This document shows, piece after piece, positions 1-13,352 of a DNA stretch of 64,000 bases; position 1 is the first letter of the stretch; each line of letters opens with the position of its first letter. This DNA comes from Prinia subflava (lineage: Eukaryota; Chordata; Aves; Passeriformes; Cisticolidae), in the NCBI RefSeq assembly GCF_021018805.1, contig NC_086251.1, positions 19,263,098-19,327,097 of the forward strand, written 5' to 3'. A model generated the notes under the pieces. It saw nothing but the letters and a program-made list of their open reading frames with translations. It did no database searches and was not told the DNA's origin. The translations under genes and the position numbers were made by a program.

Positions 1-1770
1 GTGCTAGTATTTGCCTTGCTGAATTACATCTGTGTGTAATGAAACTCTGAAACTTTGGATTTTTATACTTTGACTAAACTAACCATTGATATGCTGGAAC
101 CTTAAGTATTGTGCCTGTGTTAAAATAAAAGTTCACTGTCCTGTTTTTTTAGTTTTTGGTGTTGATTCATTCTTGCTTTCAGGTGATACCTGTCACCTCT
201 TTTGAGCAAATTGACCTTCCTCGTGCTTCTCACTTTCCACAGTGCACATGAATTTATCTGTTTCTCACCCCAGCTCTGGTGCAGCTTTGGTATAATTTGT
301 ACCACTTAAAATGAATATTTCCAGATAAAATGGAGCTGGATCCTTGCACCCTGTTCTGCTTTTGTGGAGCAGGTTTGTTTTTCTTTGCTGGGCAAAGCTG
401 CAGTCTCAAAACATTGGATGACTCCCCCTGCTTTTTCCTTCCTTTTGTGACTTGACCATGTGGTTCAGTTTAATGACTTTCAGGGAAGTCTAGATGTTTT
501 TTGTGTATCTTGCCAGCTAACTGTGATTAAACCCTGATCCCAATCTCTTGTACAGCAGCTCTGTGTGTGCATCCTTCCAAGACTGAGCTGGTTTTTGTAA
601 ACAGCACTCAGCAGCATGTTTCTCCTGTGTTTCTGGAAAATACATAATTTCTTTCTGCTGTGTTCAGTGTCAGTGGCATACAGCTATCACTGCAGACCTT
701 CTGAAGGAATGTCAAAAGCCTCCTTTTTTTTGTAAGTGGATATATTTCCTGTAAGTGGTCACTCTGACTTCCTAAATTCCCTCTGCCTGTCAGTGTTGCA
801 TTCCCAAAGGTTCTTACTCTCACTGCACACAATGTTCTGATCTCGTATTATCAAGTTAGTCAAATTAGTCAAAATATATGAACTAGAATTAGTTGGATAG
901 TATTTTAAAACCTATTATCCATGGTTGATACCTGAAAAATATTTTCAATGTTATGCACCTCGCAGTCCCAAGTCTTTATTACTTGGCTCTATGGCTATGA
1001 AGCTGTAGTACGTGGGATAAACTAGACTTCATCTAATGTTCTTCTTTATTCTATATTTTTACATTCAGCAAGAGTGCTCAGAGTTACACAACGTCAGAAT
1101 TAGTCCAGATCCATGTAGCTTCTGGAAGCTTCTGGAAGCTGTGTGCCCCTAGTTATAAAAAAAATATTTTTTGGGATTTTGTTTAGCTTCTCATTAAATA
1201 TGTAATGCTTGCTGCAATATATAGATAAAATATTTCAGTTAATGCTACAGAATTTTACTTCAGTCATTATGCAAATTCATTGCAGCAATTTGACATGGCC
1301 TGGATACCATTAATTCTTGATCCATTTTACATACCTAAATTCCTCTCTAACCAAACTTAAGTCTCTACTAAGAGGAACCTTTTTTTTACTTGCTTATATG
1401 TAAAAACACAAACCAAAACAAGCCAAGACTTTCTGTGACACTGGAACCTCTTAGAGATTTAATTTTACTCTGATTTATTGTCTTTCCATTGGTGTTGGGA
1501 AAGGTCATGATTCTGTTGCCTCTTGTGTTTGAAAGCAATGTGAGAGGCCTCTTGGTAAGAAGGCATAAGGGTGGTTGAGGTCTCGGTGTATTTGCATGCC
1601 ATGCAGAGAGCAGATGACAAATGTGATATCCAAGTTTGCCATAGTTTTGGAGAAAAGTTTTTTGCTATTTTAAAGCTTGCACAAAGGAGTGATGCCTGGA
1701 AATAAGGGCAGTGCCAGCTGAAGTATATTCCTTCAATACACTAGATATTGGCTCAGTGTAGATGTAAGCC

Positions 1771-1885
1771 AGAGGGTGTCTGGATGATGTTCTTGTTCAT
1801 AGGGTTTAGTTTTAGGTAGTCCTGGAAAGAACAGGCAGTTGAACTCAATAGTCCTTTACAACTTCAGATATTCTATGGTTTTAAG
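1771..1885 (+). repeat. CR1 LINE 3'-end fragment, sense, degraded
   Basis: The segment around 1835-1880 (a diverged form of the 'ttgaact...agtcctt..caactt...attctatg' tail) resembles the conserved 3' end of avian CR1 elements, which finishes in short ATTCTATG-type repeats. Only the tail is visible, consistent with the usual 5' truncation of CR1. It is clearly diverged, so its boundaries are approximate. Confidence 0.6.
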
Positions 1886-4800
1886 TAGACCAAGCAAAAT
1901 TGTCTCTTGGAAGGGCTATAAAAACCATAAATGAGCCTCTGCCATAGCTGAAGACAAAGAATTTGGCTGCAAAAGCAACCATATATTTAGAGTACTTTAG
2001 CTTCTGCTAACACAGATATTATTACTGAACTCAGAAAAAGTAAATGCCCAGGTACTGGGGGACAGGTTTGTGAGCTGATGCCATCTGAGCAATGCTTGGT
2101 AGTGGATTGCTCCTATAAGGGGTCTTTTTCTAAAGGCTGTGCAAAAAATAGGGATAAATATCCAAGATTCTGTCGACTCCTGCTAGAGACTTGCCTTAAT
2201 GCTGAGGTAGCTGGCAGATTTGACAGTGAGACAGGTACCAGAATTCACAATTTTCTTTGTGGCTTCTTTACCACAGCAAATTTACCCTTACAGAAAAGGG
2301 GTTTACACTGCTTGAGATGTGGAAATTGAACTGTTGCTGTGCATCAGCATGAGCATTTCTTGAAGCCAGGATGGGAACCACTGCTGTATACTGATGGAGC
2401 TTTACGCATAACATGAGTCAAACGAAGAAAGTTACTCATTTTTAGAACCTTTTATATATTCAGCGGCAGGAGTTCGGTTGTTTTAAAGTGGTTACAAGGA
2501 GAATGTCTTCCTTCTTCTGCTACTGCTCCTGAAATGTAACTCAGTTGATATTTACTTTGTAGAAATCTGGTTCTTTTTAGGTATCTCAGTCTAGATGTTG
2601 TAACTAGCCAGCTGCTTTTAGCAATAATATTGGCCCTGCTATGTCAGGATTTAAGTGGCCATTTGAGACATGGTAGATTGACCTCAACTCACCAGGGGCA
2701 TTTCTCCAGTGGAAGGCAACTGTTCTTTGCTTGAAAAGGGGAGAATTTGGCTGTGAGTTAGTCTTGTGTGGTGTTAGAAGTTGAAGGGTTTCTCCCAGGA
2801 AGGTGTGACAGCTGCAGTTTCTCAAATAAGTTCTGTTCTCCCAAATGAAAAAGAGAAAAAAGCCCCCACATTTTCATAATTGGAAGAGAAAGTACTTGCT
2901 TCAGGTGTTTGAAGAGTCAGCTACCCTTTTCTATCCTTGATCATGTTATTGAGGCAGTTGATCAGGGTTGGCTGCTATTCCCAGTGTCTTATTTCTCTTT
3001 GCCATTCTGCACATTGCTAAATAGAAAACAGTGTTTTTGGAACCTTCTGGCTGATACTGCAGGGCATATAATGGTTTTTTAATATGCAGGAGATAGAAGA
3101 ATATTGAAGGAAGAAATGCTAAGGCACTTTCTTCTCATCTCCTGTGGATTTCTTGGTGCACATCATACATTTTAAAAGTTTTGTGTGTGGTTCCTTGGTG
3201 AGCAGTCATGAACTTATTACAGCAACTAAATCTCCAAGCGAGACAAGCTGGCAGATAAACACGTTCATGGTGAAGTACTTACCTCATGCCATATAACCAC
3301 CAGAGAAGGTTTCCTTGCTAGCCTGTCTTCCTGATAAATAAAGGGGAGCAGAATGGATTAATCCAGACTTTCTGATTAGGTAGATCAATCACTAATTTGA
3401 GAAGAATAGCCTTTTTGGGAAAGAGAAGGGTCAGGGAGATATTTGTTATTTGGGATAACTGCTGTAGAATCAGTTCATTCAAGCACCTGATAAAGCTTCT
3501 GCTGGCATTGTGTGAATAGCTGTCTGGGGTATTCTAGCACTTGGAAGATGCTGGAGGAGAAACCTGGTGTATCAGTAGATAAACTCTGATTGCATTCTAG
3601 TATTGATTCAAAGCTGTATTGGGAAGCAGCACTCATGTCCTAATTTGTTTGTCACGAGATAAAAAAGCAAAAAGAAAACTGTATTTGACCTTATTTCCTA
3701 GAACCTTAACAGCTGACTGGATATTTGTCTCTCCCTGTTGACAGCTCTGTCATTGAAATGCAACTGTGGAAAACCATGGGCTTTTGGTTGCAAGATGCTT
3801 TGATTTCTTAGGTGTCTTCTGTCCTGTGCCAGGTGTTTGACTACTGTAGGGAGATATACAGAAGCTGGAGGACTTTTTCTTCACTCCCTCTCTCCCTATT
3901 GTACTCCCAAAGGTGTATTGTACGTCCTTTGCTTATCCAGAAATTGTTGAAACTGCAAGTTTGTAATTTAAAACTGTTCAGTAGCGGGTACCTAAGCATC
4001 TGGGAAATCTAGAGGGAAATTTGCCTCACCTTGTTATTTATCATTTTGTGAGCAGTTTTTTTTTCCTTTAATTCATGTGCAGATCTTTGAGTCTGTTTTC
4101 CTCTTGCTTTATTTAGTGTCGTATGTTGATGAGTTTATTTGATTTATACGAAAAGATTACATTATTTTCTATTCATAGCAATTTTTATGCTTCTCAGTGG
4201 GGACTATGTGTAGCTACAAAATGAAATAGCCTCATTTGGAAATGGCCTTATTTATAGTTTCACTGGATAAAAGCCATTAGAAACATGCCATAAGAATCAG
4301 ACCTGGAGGGAGTGAGGAGCATTCTTGAAGGTCTGCCACATCATCTTCTACTTCTGTTGTCAGTGGTTTTCCTGGGCTATGGTGAATGAAACTTTCTTTT
4401 CAAGCTCTGTTGGTGCATGTTTCAAATTGATGACTACTTTCCAGGACTCTGAAACACTGTCTAGTTAGAGCTTATTTTTGTGGTTAGGGTTTTTTTTATT
4501 TTATTTATTTTTTTTTTTTTTTTGGTGTATTTATGAAGGAAATAGCAACGCTATCCCTTTCCAGCTCTGTTGAGTCTCTGGATTGAATATGGTTATATGC
4601 TGCAAAAGAACCACACCCTGGGTCTACATTGGGAAGGTTTATGTGTAAACTTTATCTTGCATTCACTGTGTGCTGGGAACATACACAGGCAAAGTCACCA
4701 AGGCCCAGTGATAACTGCCTGAGCTGCTGTGGCTTGACTGCTTCTTCCAGCACTGGGTGGCCGAGTCTCTGTTTTACTGCATCCATGTGAGATTGAGACT

Positions 4801-7737
4801 CTCCCTAGATTTGCAAACCCTAATTTGCAGCTGTTTGTATCTTTTTTGTTTGTTTTGTTTTGCTGTTTTGCTTTTCTCTTGATTGTGTCAGCTCAAAATT
4901 GAATTTTCTGGGCCTCCATCAGACTTGGCACATAATAAATAATACTTAAATTTCAAAGCATTATTCAGTTTTCAGCCTCAGAGAAGGCTTGTGGGGTGTA
5001 TTTATTTCTGTTTGTGTAAAGGATGACAGCAGTGCAGAGAAAACTTAATATGTTCAAGGTCTTTTGCTGAATGGGAAACATCTGCATTAGAAGTCAATAG
5101 AAGTGGGATTGTAGAAAACCTACTGTATTTCTGTTCATTTTTAAAATATATTAATTATGTATCTTGTTGAGTTGTAATGAATTTTTGATTCTCATCTCTG
5201 TGCATTTGAGGTGTTACAGCCAAAACCCTGTTTAACTGGAACTAGGTGGTAAAATGTGTGTCAGTTCTGAAGTCAGTGCTTCCTTACACAATTCCACTGG
5301 CTCAGGGTATCTCCAGCAGAGAGCAGGTACATGGAAACTTCAAAACCTTGCTTTGCAGAGAAATACCACAATCCAAAGCCTACCCTTTTTCTAGCAGTAG
5401 GGGTTTCTGACAGACTTTTTCTTGGCCCATCCTTTTTCCTATGGCTTGCAATGAGCTGTTATTAAGAATTCTGTGCAAAGTGATGTTAATTTTTTTTTTG
5501 TCAGTAAAGACTAGGAGCTGGGAGTATGATATCCATAGGGTAACAGATTTACCTCTTAACATTTCCAACTTTCTATTCTCTTTCTTTAAAGCACACGGAT
5601 AATAGACAGACCCAAGGGCAGGGTAAGACTCAGTTGTTCAGTGACTCAGTTGTTGTTTGAGGTCTTTGGATGTAACCTGTGTGTAAGGGCAGCTTCTTTG
5701 CTTGGTACAGCAGTAGCCAGATGGCTGTGCTGACCTTTGGTTCTGCTTAATACCAATGCAGTTATAACTTACATTAATGCTGTTTTGAGTAAATCTTCCT
5801 AAGAGTTATCTCCTCCTCTGTCAGTAGTAACTTCTCAAACCTTTGTGCTCCCAGGTGTGGTACTGGGCATGTAAAACTGAATGTGTCTCACAGAAGAGAG
5901 AGATCCATCCTAAAGCAGAACAGGGTAACTGTGATATCTGTCTTGCAACAGCTTTTTCTGGAAGAAACATTACTTTTGTCCTAGTCAGCTGCTTTGTGCT
6001 AATGATCTTATCAGCTGTGCAGTTTAACTAATATTCCATTTGTGGGATTTCATTTTGGTGGCTGTGTGAATGTGTCAAAACTCTGATTTGTGGGTGTTTT
6101 TTCTGGTTCAGGCCAAGTTAGAAGTCTGCTGCTGTGATAGTGGAAGAAGTGGAGACAATAGCTTTTCACTGTAACATGCAGACAGATATGATGTAATTTA
6201 TGAGTTACGTAAGTGCTCTGGTATTTCCTTTCTTTGTCACAATTGTTAGTTTTCCTTATGCTTACTTACCTTTCAATTAAATCAAGTCCTGTCTGAATAT
6301 GGCCACTCAAAACATTCTTTCAGAGAAACCTTTCCTGTTTCTATTTTGCTGGTTGCACACTCCCACTGCATGCAGTCCGTGGTTTTAAATTGCATGTGCA
6401 GTGTCCATTTGGAGAGTACATGGCCAGCCTTTCCCAGCCCACCGCTGTCACGCAGTAAGAAGGAGCAATCCTGTCTTCCTCTCAGACTGAAAGATAAATA
6501 AAGGCCTCAACTGGAATGCATAGTGCTGTTCATGTTGCAACTGGCCCTAGTAAGGTAACCAAGGAGAATGTATAAAAAGATTTTCCATTTATTTCTAGGT
6601 ATTGCTTAAGTTTGTTTCAACTCCTTAAATAGTACTTTTTTTTCTGGGGAGGTTGAGGAACAAGAAGGGGGTTTTACGGAGTTTTGTTGGTTTAAATCCA
6701 GTCAGTTTCATGGCATAATTTTTCTTTTGATGTGAAGAATGATTAATGTTAAACCCTTGTGCAAGGTGTCGTAGTTGTTTTGAATATTGGAAAGCTTATT
6801 AAACAGCATGGCATGTTACCAGTATTCATATGCTCCATGTTTTCTCCCAGAACCACACTCTGGCCCCCTTTTGCCATACACTAAAACTTTGCCAGGTAAT
6901 TCACTGTATTGCAGCAACCAACAAAATCTCTTGCTTTTCTGATAAATTTTTCGTTTAGCAAGCGTGCTGAGGTAGCTGTGCTCAAACAGCTTGTAAAGGA
7001 GTTGCCTGCAGTCAAAGTACTTCTAACACACTCCTTTCAAAAAGCACTTACCATTTTGTTCTTTGGAGCAGAGCTAAAATCTTTCCTGTTTTTACAGTGT
7101 ATCTGATTTTCTCCCCACATGTGTAGAGATTTCCAGAGCTGTTTGTCACGAGACTGAGTCTGTACATGCAGGTGCGTGCTCATTCATATACATCAAACTG
7201 CGGGATGAGTCCTACAATAGGTCATTGTTCTAGCCTAATTAGCAGACAGACAAATGGGAAAGGAATAGCGTGGCCTTTTCTGGCAAAGATTAACAGAGGC
7301 AGCCACTGCAGTCCACATGTTTAGGTTGGGTGAATAAATTGGAGCATTTGTTACTGTGTTATAGATGTCTTGTTACTTGTCAAATGTGAAGTGGGCCAAG
7401 GGAAGGATGAAAAAGGGTCTTGTCAAGCTGCTGAGATGGCCTGTTTTGCTGCTGTCAGCTCTGATTGCAGTTAATTTTGCAAATAGAATACAGTTGCCAT
7501 TTCCAGCAGTGAAGCATGAATTTTTAATAACAAAAGCACAAACCAACCAAATCAAAGCAAGCATGATAGCCTAGCATAGATATTAAAAATACTGATTTCT
7601 GGGTATGGCAGGAAAGCGTCTTGTGTAAGTGTCAAAAAAGAAAAAAGGTCTCCTGAACTGTTTCTCTAGGATTCATTAATTGCAAACAGAGTATAGAGTC
7701 TTCTTATTTGTTTTTTTGGTAAACTCAGACATTGTTC

Positions 7738-7880
7738 TGATGCTCCATCCCTGGAAGAGTTCAAGGCCAGGTTGGGTGGGACCCTGAGCAATGTGATCTA
7801 GTGGGTGGCATCCCTGCCTATGACAGAGGGGTTGGAATTAGATGATCTTCAAGGCCCCTTCCAGCCCAAACCTTTTATTT
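7738..7880 (+). repeat. CR1 LINE 3'-end fragment, sense
   Basis: Typical CR1 3' features appear in order: a 'ccctggaagagttcaaggcc' block, 'gatctagtgggtggcatccc', then 'gttggaattagatgatctt' and 'cccttccagcccaaacc'. This is the untranslated 3' end plus the last part of the reverse-transcriptase ORF. The terminal octamer repeats are eroded into an AT-rich stretch. The fragment is 5'-truncated and lies in the same orientation as LRP5. Confidence 0.85.
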
Positions 7881-9010
7881 ATTGTATGTCAACCAGAACA
7901 GCTCATCAGCTCTTAGGGTTATTAGGTCTACTGAAAATTTCTCTTGAAGGTCTGCAGAAAGCTTGGGCTGAATAGAGTAAAGAAAAATAATCAGTTCAAA
8001 ATTGAAATCAGTTGAAAAAGTAAACCAGTTTGAATTAGGATATTTTAAAATACTTTATAAATGAAAATTTTAGATTGATCTAGTTTCTCTTGGTTTTCTA
8101 TTTATGGATGGCACAGAAAAGTTTTCACAAACTTTTGCTGAAGTGTTTGGTTGCTGCAATTGTGATGTTGGAATAGCTTGCATTTCCCACTCCCCTCCAA
8201 AAAAGCTTTTGTTCATTGTGTGGTGTTATAAATGACCATGTTGTAACAGTTAGCAGTTCTGTTGGGAATCTCTTGATCATGTGGTTAGAGAAGGGGCTGC
8301 AGTGAGAGAGGTTTTTGAAGATGAAGTTAATTAAATATATGTTATAGCACTGTAGCACTAGGTAAATAGCTGGCTGTAATGTGTTAGGCAGATTCTAGGA
8401 TATCTAGGATAACACTGGGCAAGTCACAGCACAACACTTCTGCAGCCTTGAAAACATTCCTACCAGCATTAATAATCAAAATACCTCCATGATACAGATA
8501 AAACTAATGAGCCAGACAAGCGTGTTTGTCCAGGTTTTTAGAGAGAACCAGTGTCAAGTTCTCATCTCTTGGTGATGTGCTCAGAGCCTGCTGCCAACTC
8601 TTTCTCTCTAGCAGAAATTTGTTAATGGAGTCAAATACAGTTATAACCAACTGTAATTTTAAGCTGTGTTGTAATAAAGGCAGGGGTTTTTGCTCCTATC
8701 AAAAATTACCACGATTACAATCTATTACAGACTTTCACGTGGAGGGTGTAACATAGTGATACATGCTGTAAGAACATTTTCTCTGTTCGTTTTTCAACGT
8801 TGGAGGATGTAGGTGCATGTCTGTCAAAAGTGTTTTTGTGTGATATTTCACTTAATTTTAAGCATCCCTACAGAACTGGCCAGGTAGCTCATTCCCCTTA
8901 TCATTTCTTTTCCCCCACAAGCCTCAGTTAGAGGTATGTTAGAAAATAGAAGAAATTATCAAGAGGCATCCGATTCACCTACCAACAAATGTCCCAATTG
9001 TCAACTACTG

Positions 9011-9014
<4 letters not shown>

Positions 9015-9065
<51 letters not shown>
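9015..9065 (+). repeat. 51-nt homopolymer T tract
   Basis: There is an uninterrupted run of 51 T on the + strand, followed by GTTCCTAG. It is the longest homopolymer in the window. It could be the poly(A) tail of a retrocopy inserted on the - strand, but I found no gene body or clear target-site duplication on the other side. Length is likely polymorphic and prone to assembly error. Confidence 0.9.
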
Positions 9066-9066
<1 letters not shown>

Positions 9067-9849
9067 TTCCTAGGTCAGCAGGGAGAACTTTTCTTCTTCC
9101 TGTTTATTTTTAGCCACATATGTCCATGGGGTAGAACTGAGGTTGGGAATAAATCTGCAGAAGTGTCTTTGCTTGGAGAAAAAGAACAGCTGAATGTGTT
9201 CAGAAAACAAATTGTTTCTTTTGGTTTGCAGGAAGATTCTAGTCATGTAGTTGATTCAAGGTGTCTGGGCTGTCCTGTTCCTGGTCAAAATAGTGCTTTG
9301 CATGCAAATAAATATGTGGTCTTATGTAGAGGTGAACCTATCACAGAGCTGGATGAGAGAAATCTGAGTCTAGTTATTGCTGCTGTGAGGAAGTGAAGGC
9401 TGTTTTGGTACTACCTGTGAATTTTAGGGGGTGTTAACAGTGTATTTCAGCCTGCTGTCTAGTCAGCATTTCTAGACAAAATCTGTGCCTTAGATTGATG
9501 GTTCCTTCCTCGGAACTTGTTCACAGTGAACCAAGGTGAACCTGCAATCCCTTGTATGAAGAGGCAAAACATGCATTTGATTCTTATCTGTTTGTTCCCA
9601 TGCAATGAGGCTTGTAATGTTGGTTATCCTAGAAATACATGTAATATTGGTAATTGCTGTGTTATCACTTGCTAGGCATGTGTTTGATGGTCCTCTGCTT
9701 CACAGTGCTTGTACTTAAGTACTGAGGTTATGATTCCAGACACACTGATATAGGAGAAGTTCAGAAGATAAGGGCGATATAAACTTAAGTGCTCTTGGTG
9801 TATGAACAGCTGCCATGCTGTTCCTTGAGTATTAACCTCCTCTCTTGGA

Positions 9850-10410
9850 CCCCTCTTCCCTCTAGGGCATGTTCCCATGAGATTGTTTCAAGAAGATGCC
9901 TGAAGAGATCAGTTTTCTCTTCAGGACCTTACTCAGGGCCCCGTTTCTTCCCTGCAGGGTGGTGTGCTGCACCATGTCATGGTCGCTGCAGCCAAGGCTG
10001 CCCCCAGCATTCACATCCCAGCCAGTTCTGTGCTGTTAGTTAGTACAAGGTCCAGCAGCACATCTTTTCTCACTGACCTCTCCACCACCGTGTTGGAAAG
10101 TTGTCATCAGTGCTGTGCAGGAGCCTCGTGCACTGTGTGTGCTCAGCTGTGTTGTTCCTCCAGCAGGGATGGGGGTGGCTCAAGTCACCCATAAGAACCA
10201 GGCTCTGTGACTGTGAGGCTCTTTCCAGCTGTCTGTAAAAGACCTCATCCACTGCTGCTCCTGATCTGGTGTCCTGTAACAAACACCCACAACAGTGTCA
10301 CCCCACTGGTCTGTTCTTTAGTCCTAACCCGTGAAGTCTTGACTCGCTCATCATCCTCCCTGAGACAAAACGCCATGCATTCCAGGTGTTTTCTTAAATA
10401 AAATGCAACT
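9850..10410 (-). mobile_element. CR1 LINE fragment, endonuclease (APE-like) region of ORF2, broken
   Basis: Read on the - strand, 10282-10070 encodes a frame containing FYRQLERASQSQSLVLMGDL followed by a diverged CWRNNTAEHTQ block. A second frame between about 10070 and 9850 contains GGSLGCSDHDMV. Both match the apurinic-endonuclease-like domain of avian CR1 ORF2 (family pattern LVLMGDFNHPDICW...NTA and GSLGCSDHEMV). The frame shifts and stops between the two blocks, so it is not a functional retrotransposon. Neither the reverse-transcriptase region nor the 3' tail is adjacent, so this is an internal fragment. Ends are approximate. Confidence 0.8.
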
Positions 10411-12289
10411 CCAACATCTCACCTGTCTTTAAATGTGTAATCTAAAACCTTTCTGTGTTTGCACAACACTTGGATGACCAGATGCATCCCCCTCTCCATG
10501 TTGTGTTTTGAGGCCTGAATTTTTACTTAACTTGCATGAAACAATTTTTGTTTTGACTCCCATAATGAAATATTTCAGAACCATAGAAGCTAGACAGGAA
10601 ACTTTGTTACATGAGGTATTTGATTCTGCTGTACTTGCTGTGTCTCTCTTGCTTTGCTGTCATCCATGCATTGGCTTTCATTCCTCCCTTTTCTCCAGGG
10701 GTTTTTGAGCTCTGAGTTGTTTCTCCTTCTGCCCAAGCCTTCCCTCAAAGTGATGCTGTCCTTATCAGACCTCGTCAGCTGATGCTGACTGGGAGAAGCA
10801 TTCTTGCTGGAGCCCCTCTTTGTGCCAGCACAAGTGTTTGTGGAGCTCTGCAGGTCTGGTTGTCAGCTTAGGCCGATGGCTTTCTTTCTGCTGGGTTAGT
10901 TTTGGTTTGGATCAGCTCTTTGGTTTGCAGCACACAGCCATAGGACAAGGCCGTGCTCTGCTTGCATGTGAGAACAGTGGTACAGAAGTGAGAGCAAGCA
11001 GCCCATGGCAAGGAGGAGAGCAGCACTGCTTCATCCAAGAGTTGTGATGGCTTCAGGTAGTTCAAAGTGCTTAAGTGTTATTAAAGTGCTGCTCTTTTAG
11101 ATCCCTTCTGTCCTTATACGTTGTGCCCTGAGCACTGTTTCTTTCCAGAGCTTCTGAGGTGATATGTGGAGGCTAAACCATGATTTCCAAACCCAAACCC
11201 AGCACCCATGGTAAATGTGAATTTGGTGGTGTTGTACACTAGATTCAACTTTTGTGTCTCCAGAACTATGTAAGAATGTCTGGGTGTGAAATATTTCTAG
11301 AAGAATGTTCTTGTGAGGATTTGAATTTCTGTTATTCTTAGTGGGCTCAAAGGATATACCCCATGTTGGCCATTTTCATTCCATCTCAGCTGTTGGGGGA
11401 ACTGGAAATGGCCATCTCCTTGTGGTGTTTGCTGGTCTGGATGAAATACAGCAAATGACTTTTATTCAGGTTTCCAGTTTTGGAGTATTGCTAAACAATA
11501 GAGTTTCCTTGTCAGTTTTTGAAATACACAGCTTCAGCTTGGTAACAGAAGTAGGAAAAACCCCACATACATCTTTTTTTGTACTGAAGCATACATGAGT
11601 GGATGTGGGGAAACTTTATTAAGCAACTGCATATTTTGGTGTCTGTCCTGTGCACTAATGAAAGAAGCTGTCACTTCAGTGTCAGACAACACTGAAGATG
11701 CCATTTGTCCTTGAAATGTACTCTAAGTTGTTGTTTGGCACCCTTTCCACAAGCAGGAAAACTTTGCAGTGGGGAGAAAGAATAGAGGAGAGAAAGAACA
11801 ACAATGCTATTGCCTTAAAATTGTTTTGCGTCAGCTTGGGCCAAATGATAAATACTTGCTGTGGTTGTGACTTGTTTTCTTGTTGGACTGTCTGGAGTAA
11901 ATGATTAATGGAATTTGTTTACAAAATACTCCAGTCTTCTGTTAGCCCCTATCGTTTATTGTGCAGGGCGTGTGTGAAAACTTGTCTAGTGCACTGATAG
12001 ACCTAGTGAGACATTTGGCTGGGCAAGTCTCTATAATGTGATGAAATATTTAGACCTGCACCCACCAAATTGTTTGGTTTTAGATTCTGGAGACAGATTG
12101 CTATGGTCTGTATTAGTTTAGACGGCTGGGAGAAATTGCCATTTAAAATATAAGCAAGTCTGTATTTTCATGAGAGCTTGATGTCCCTATTGAAGGAAAT
12201 CTCCCTTTGTTACAGCGACAGCAGCAGTTCACAGCCTGCTGTGCTCTACTGAGATCTTCACGTCACTAGCAATGGAAATGATGCTGTGA

Positions 12290-13180
<891 letters not shown>

Positions 13181-13352
13181 CTACATGTATTGGACAGACT
13201 GGGGTGAAAGTCCAAAGATAGAATGTGCTTATTTGGATGGCTCAGAAAGGCGAGTTCTGGTGAATACATCCCTTGGGTGGCCCAATGGCTTGGCATTGGA
13301 TCTTGAAAAAAACAAGCTTTACTGGGGAGATGCAAAGACAGATAAAATTGAG
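13181..13352 (+). CDS. LRP5: LRP5 exon 7: propeller 2, central blades
   Basis: The exon is 172 bp. The first base completes the Gly codon left open by exon 6, giving [15 protein letters not shown], and the exon ends on a complete codon, GAG, before gtgagt. It carries one canonical YWTD strand and one variant, [11 protein letters not shown], which is normal at this position in LRP5. The stretch [15 protein letters not shown] contains an NTS glycosylation sequon. The open frame continues into both flanking introns, but the splice signals and family match fix the ends. The exon is followed by the very long intron 7. Confidence 0.97.

Noticed and set aside
8989..9396. 135-codon + strand frame with a poly-Phe start
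   Set aside because: The Phe run is the translated 51-T homopolymer. The downstream part matches no family that I know. It is kept only as part of the T-run observation.
9850..10410. An intact retrotransposon or a host gene on the - strand
   Set aside because: The endonuclease blocks are in different frames with stops, and the reverse-transcriptase and 3' parts are missing.
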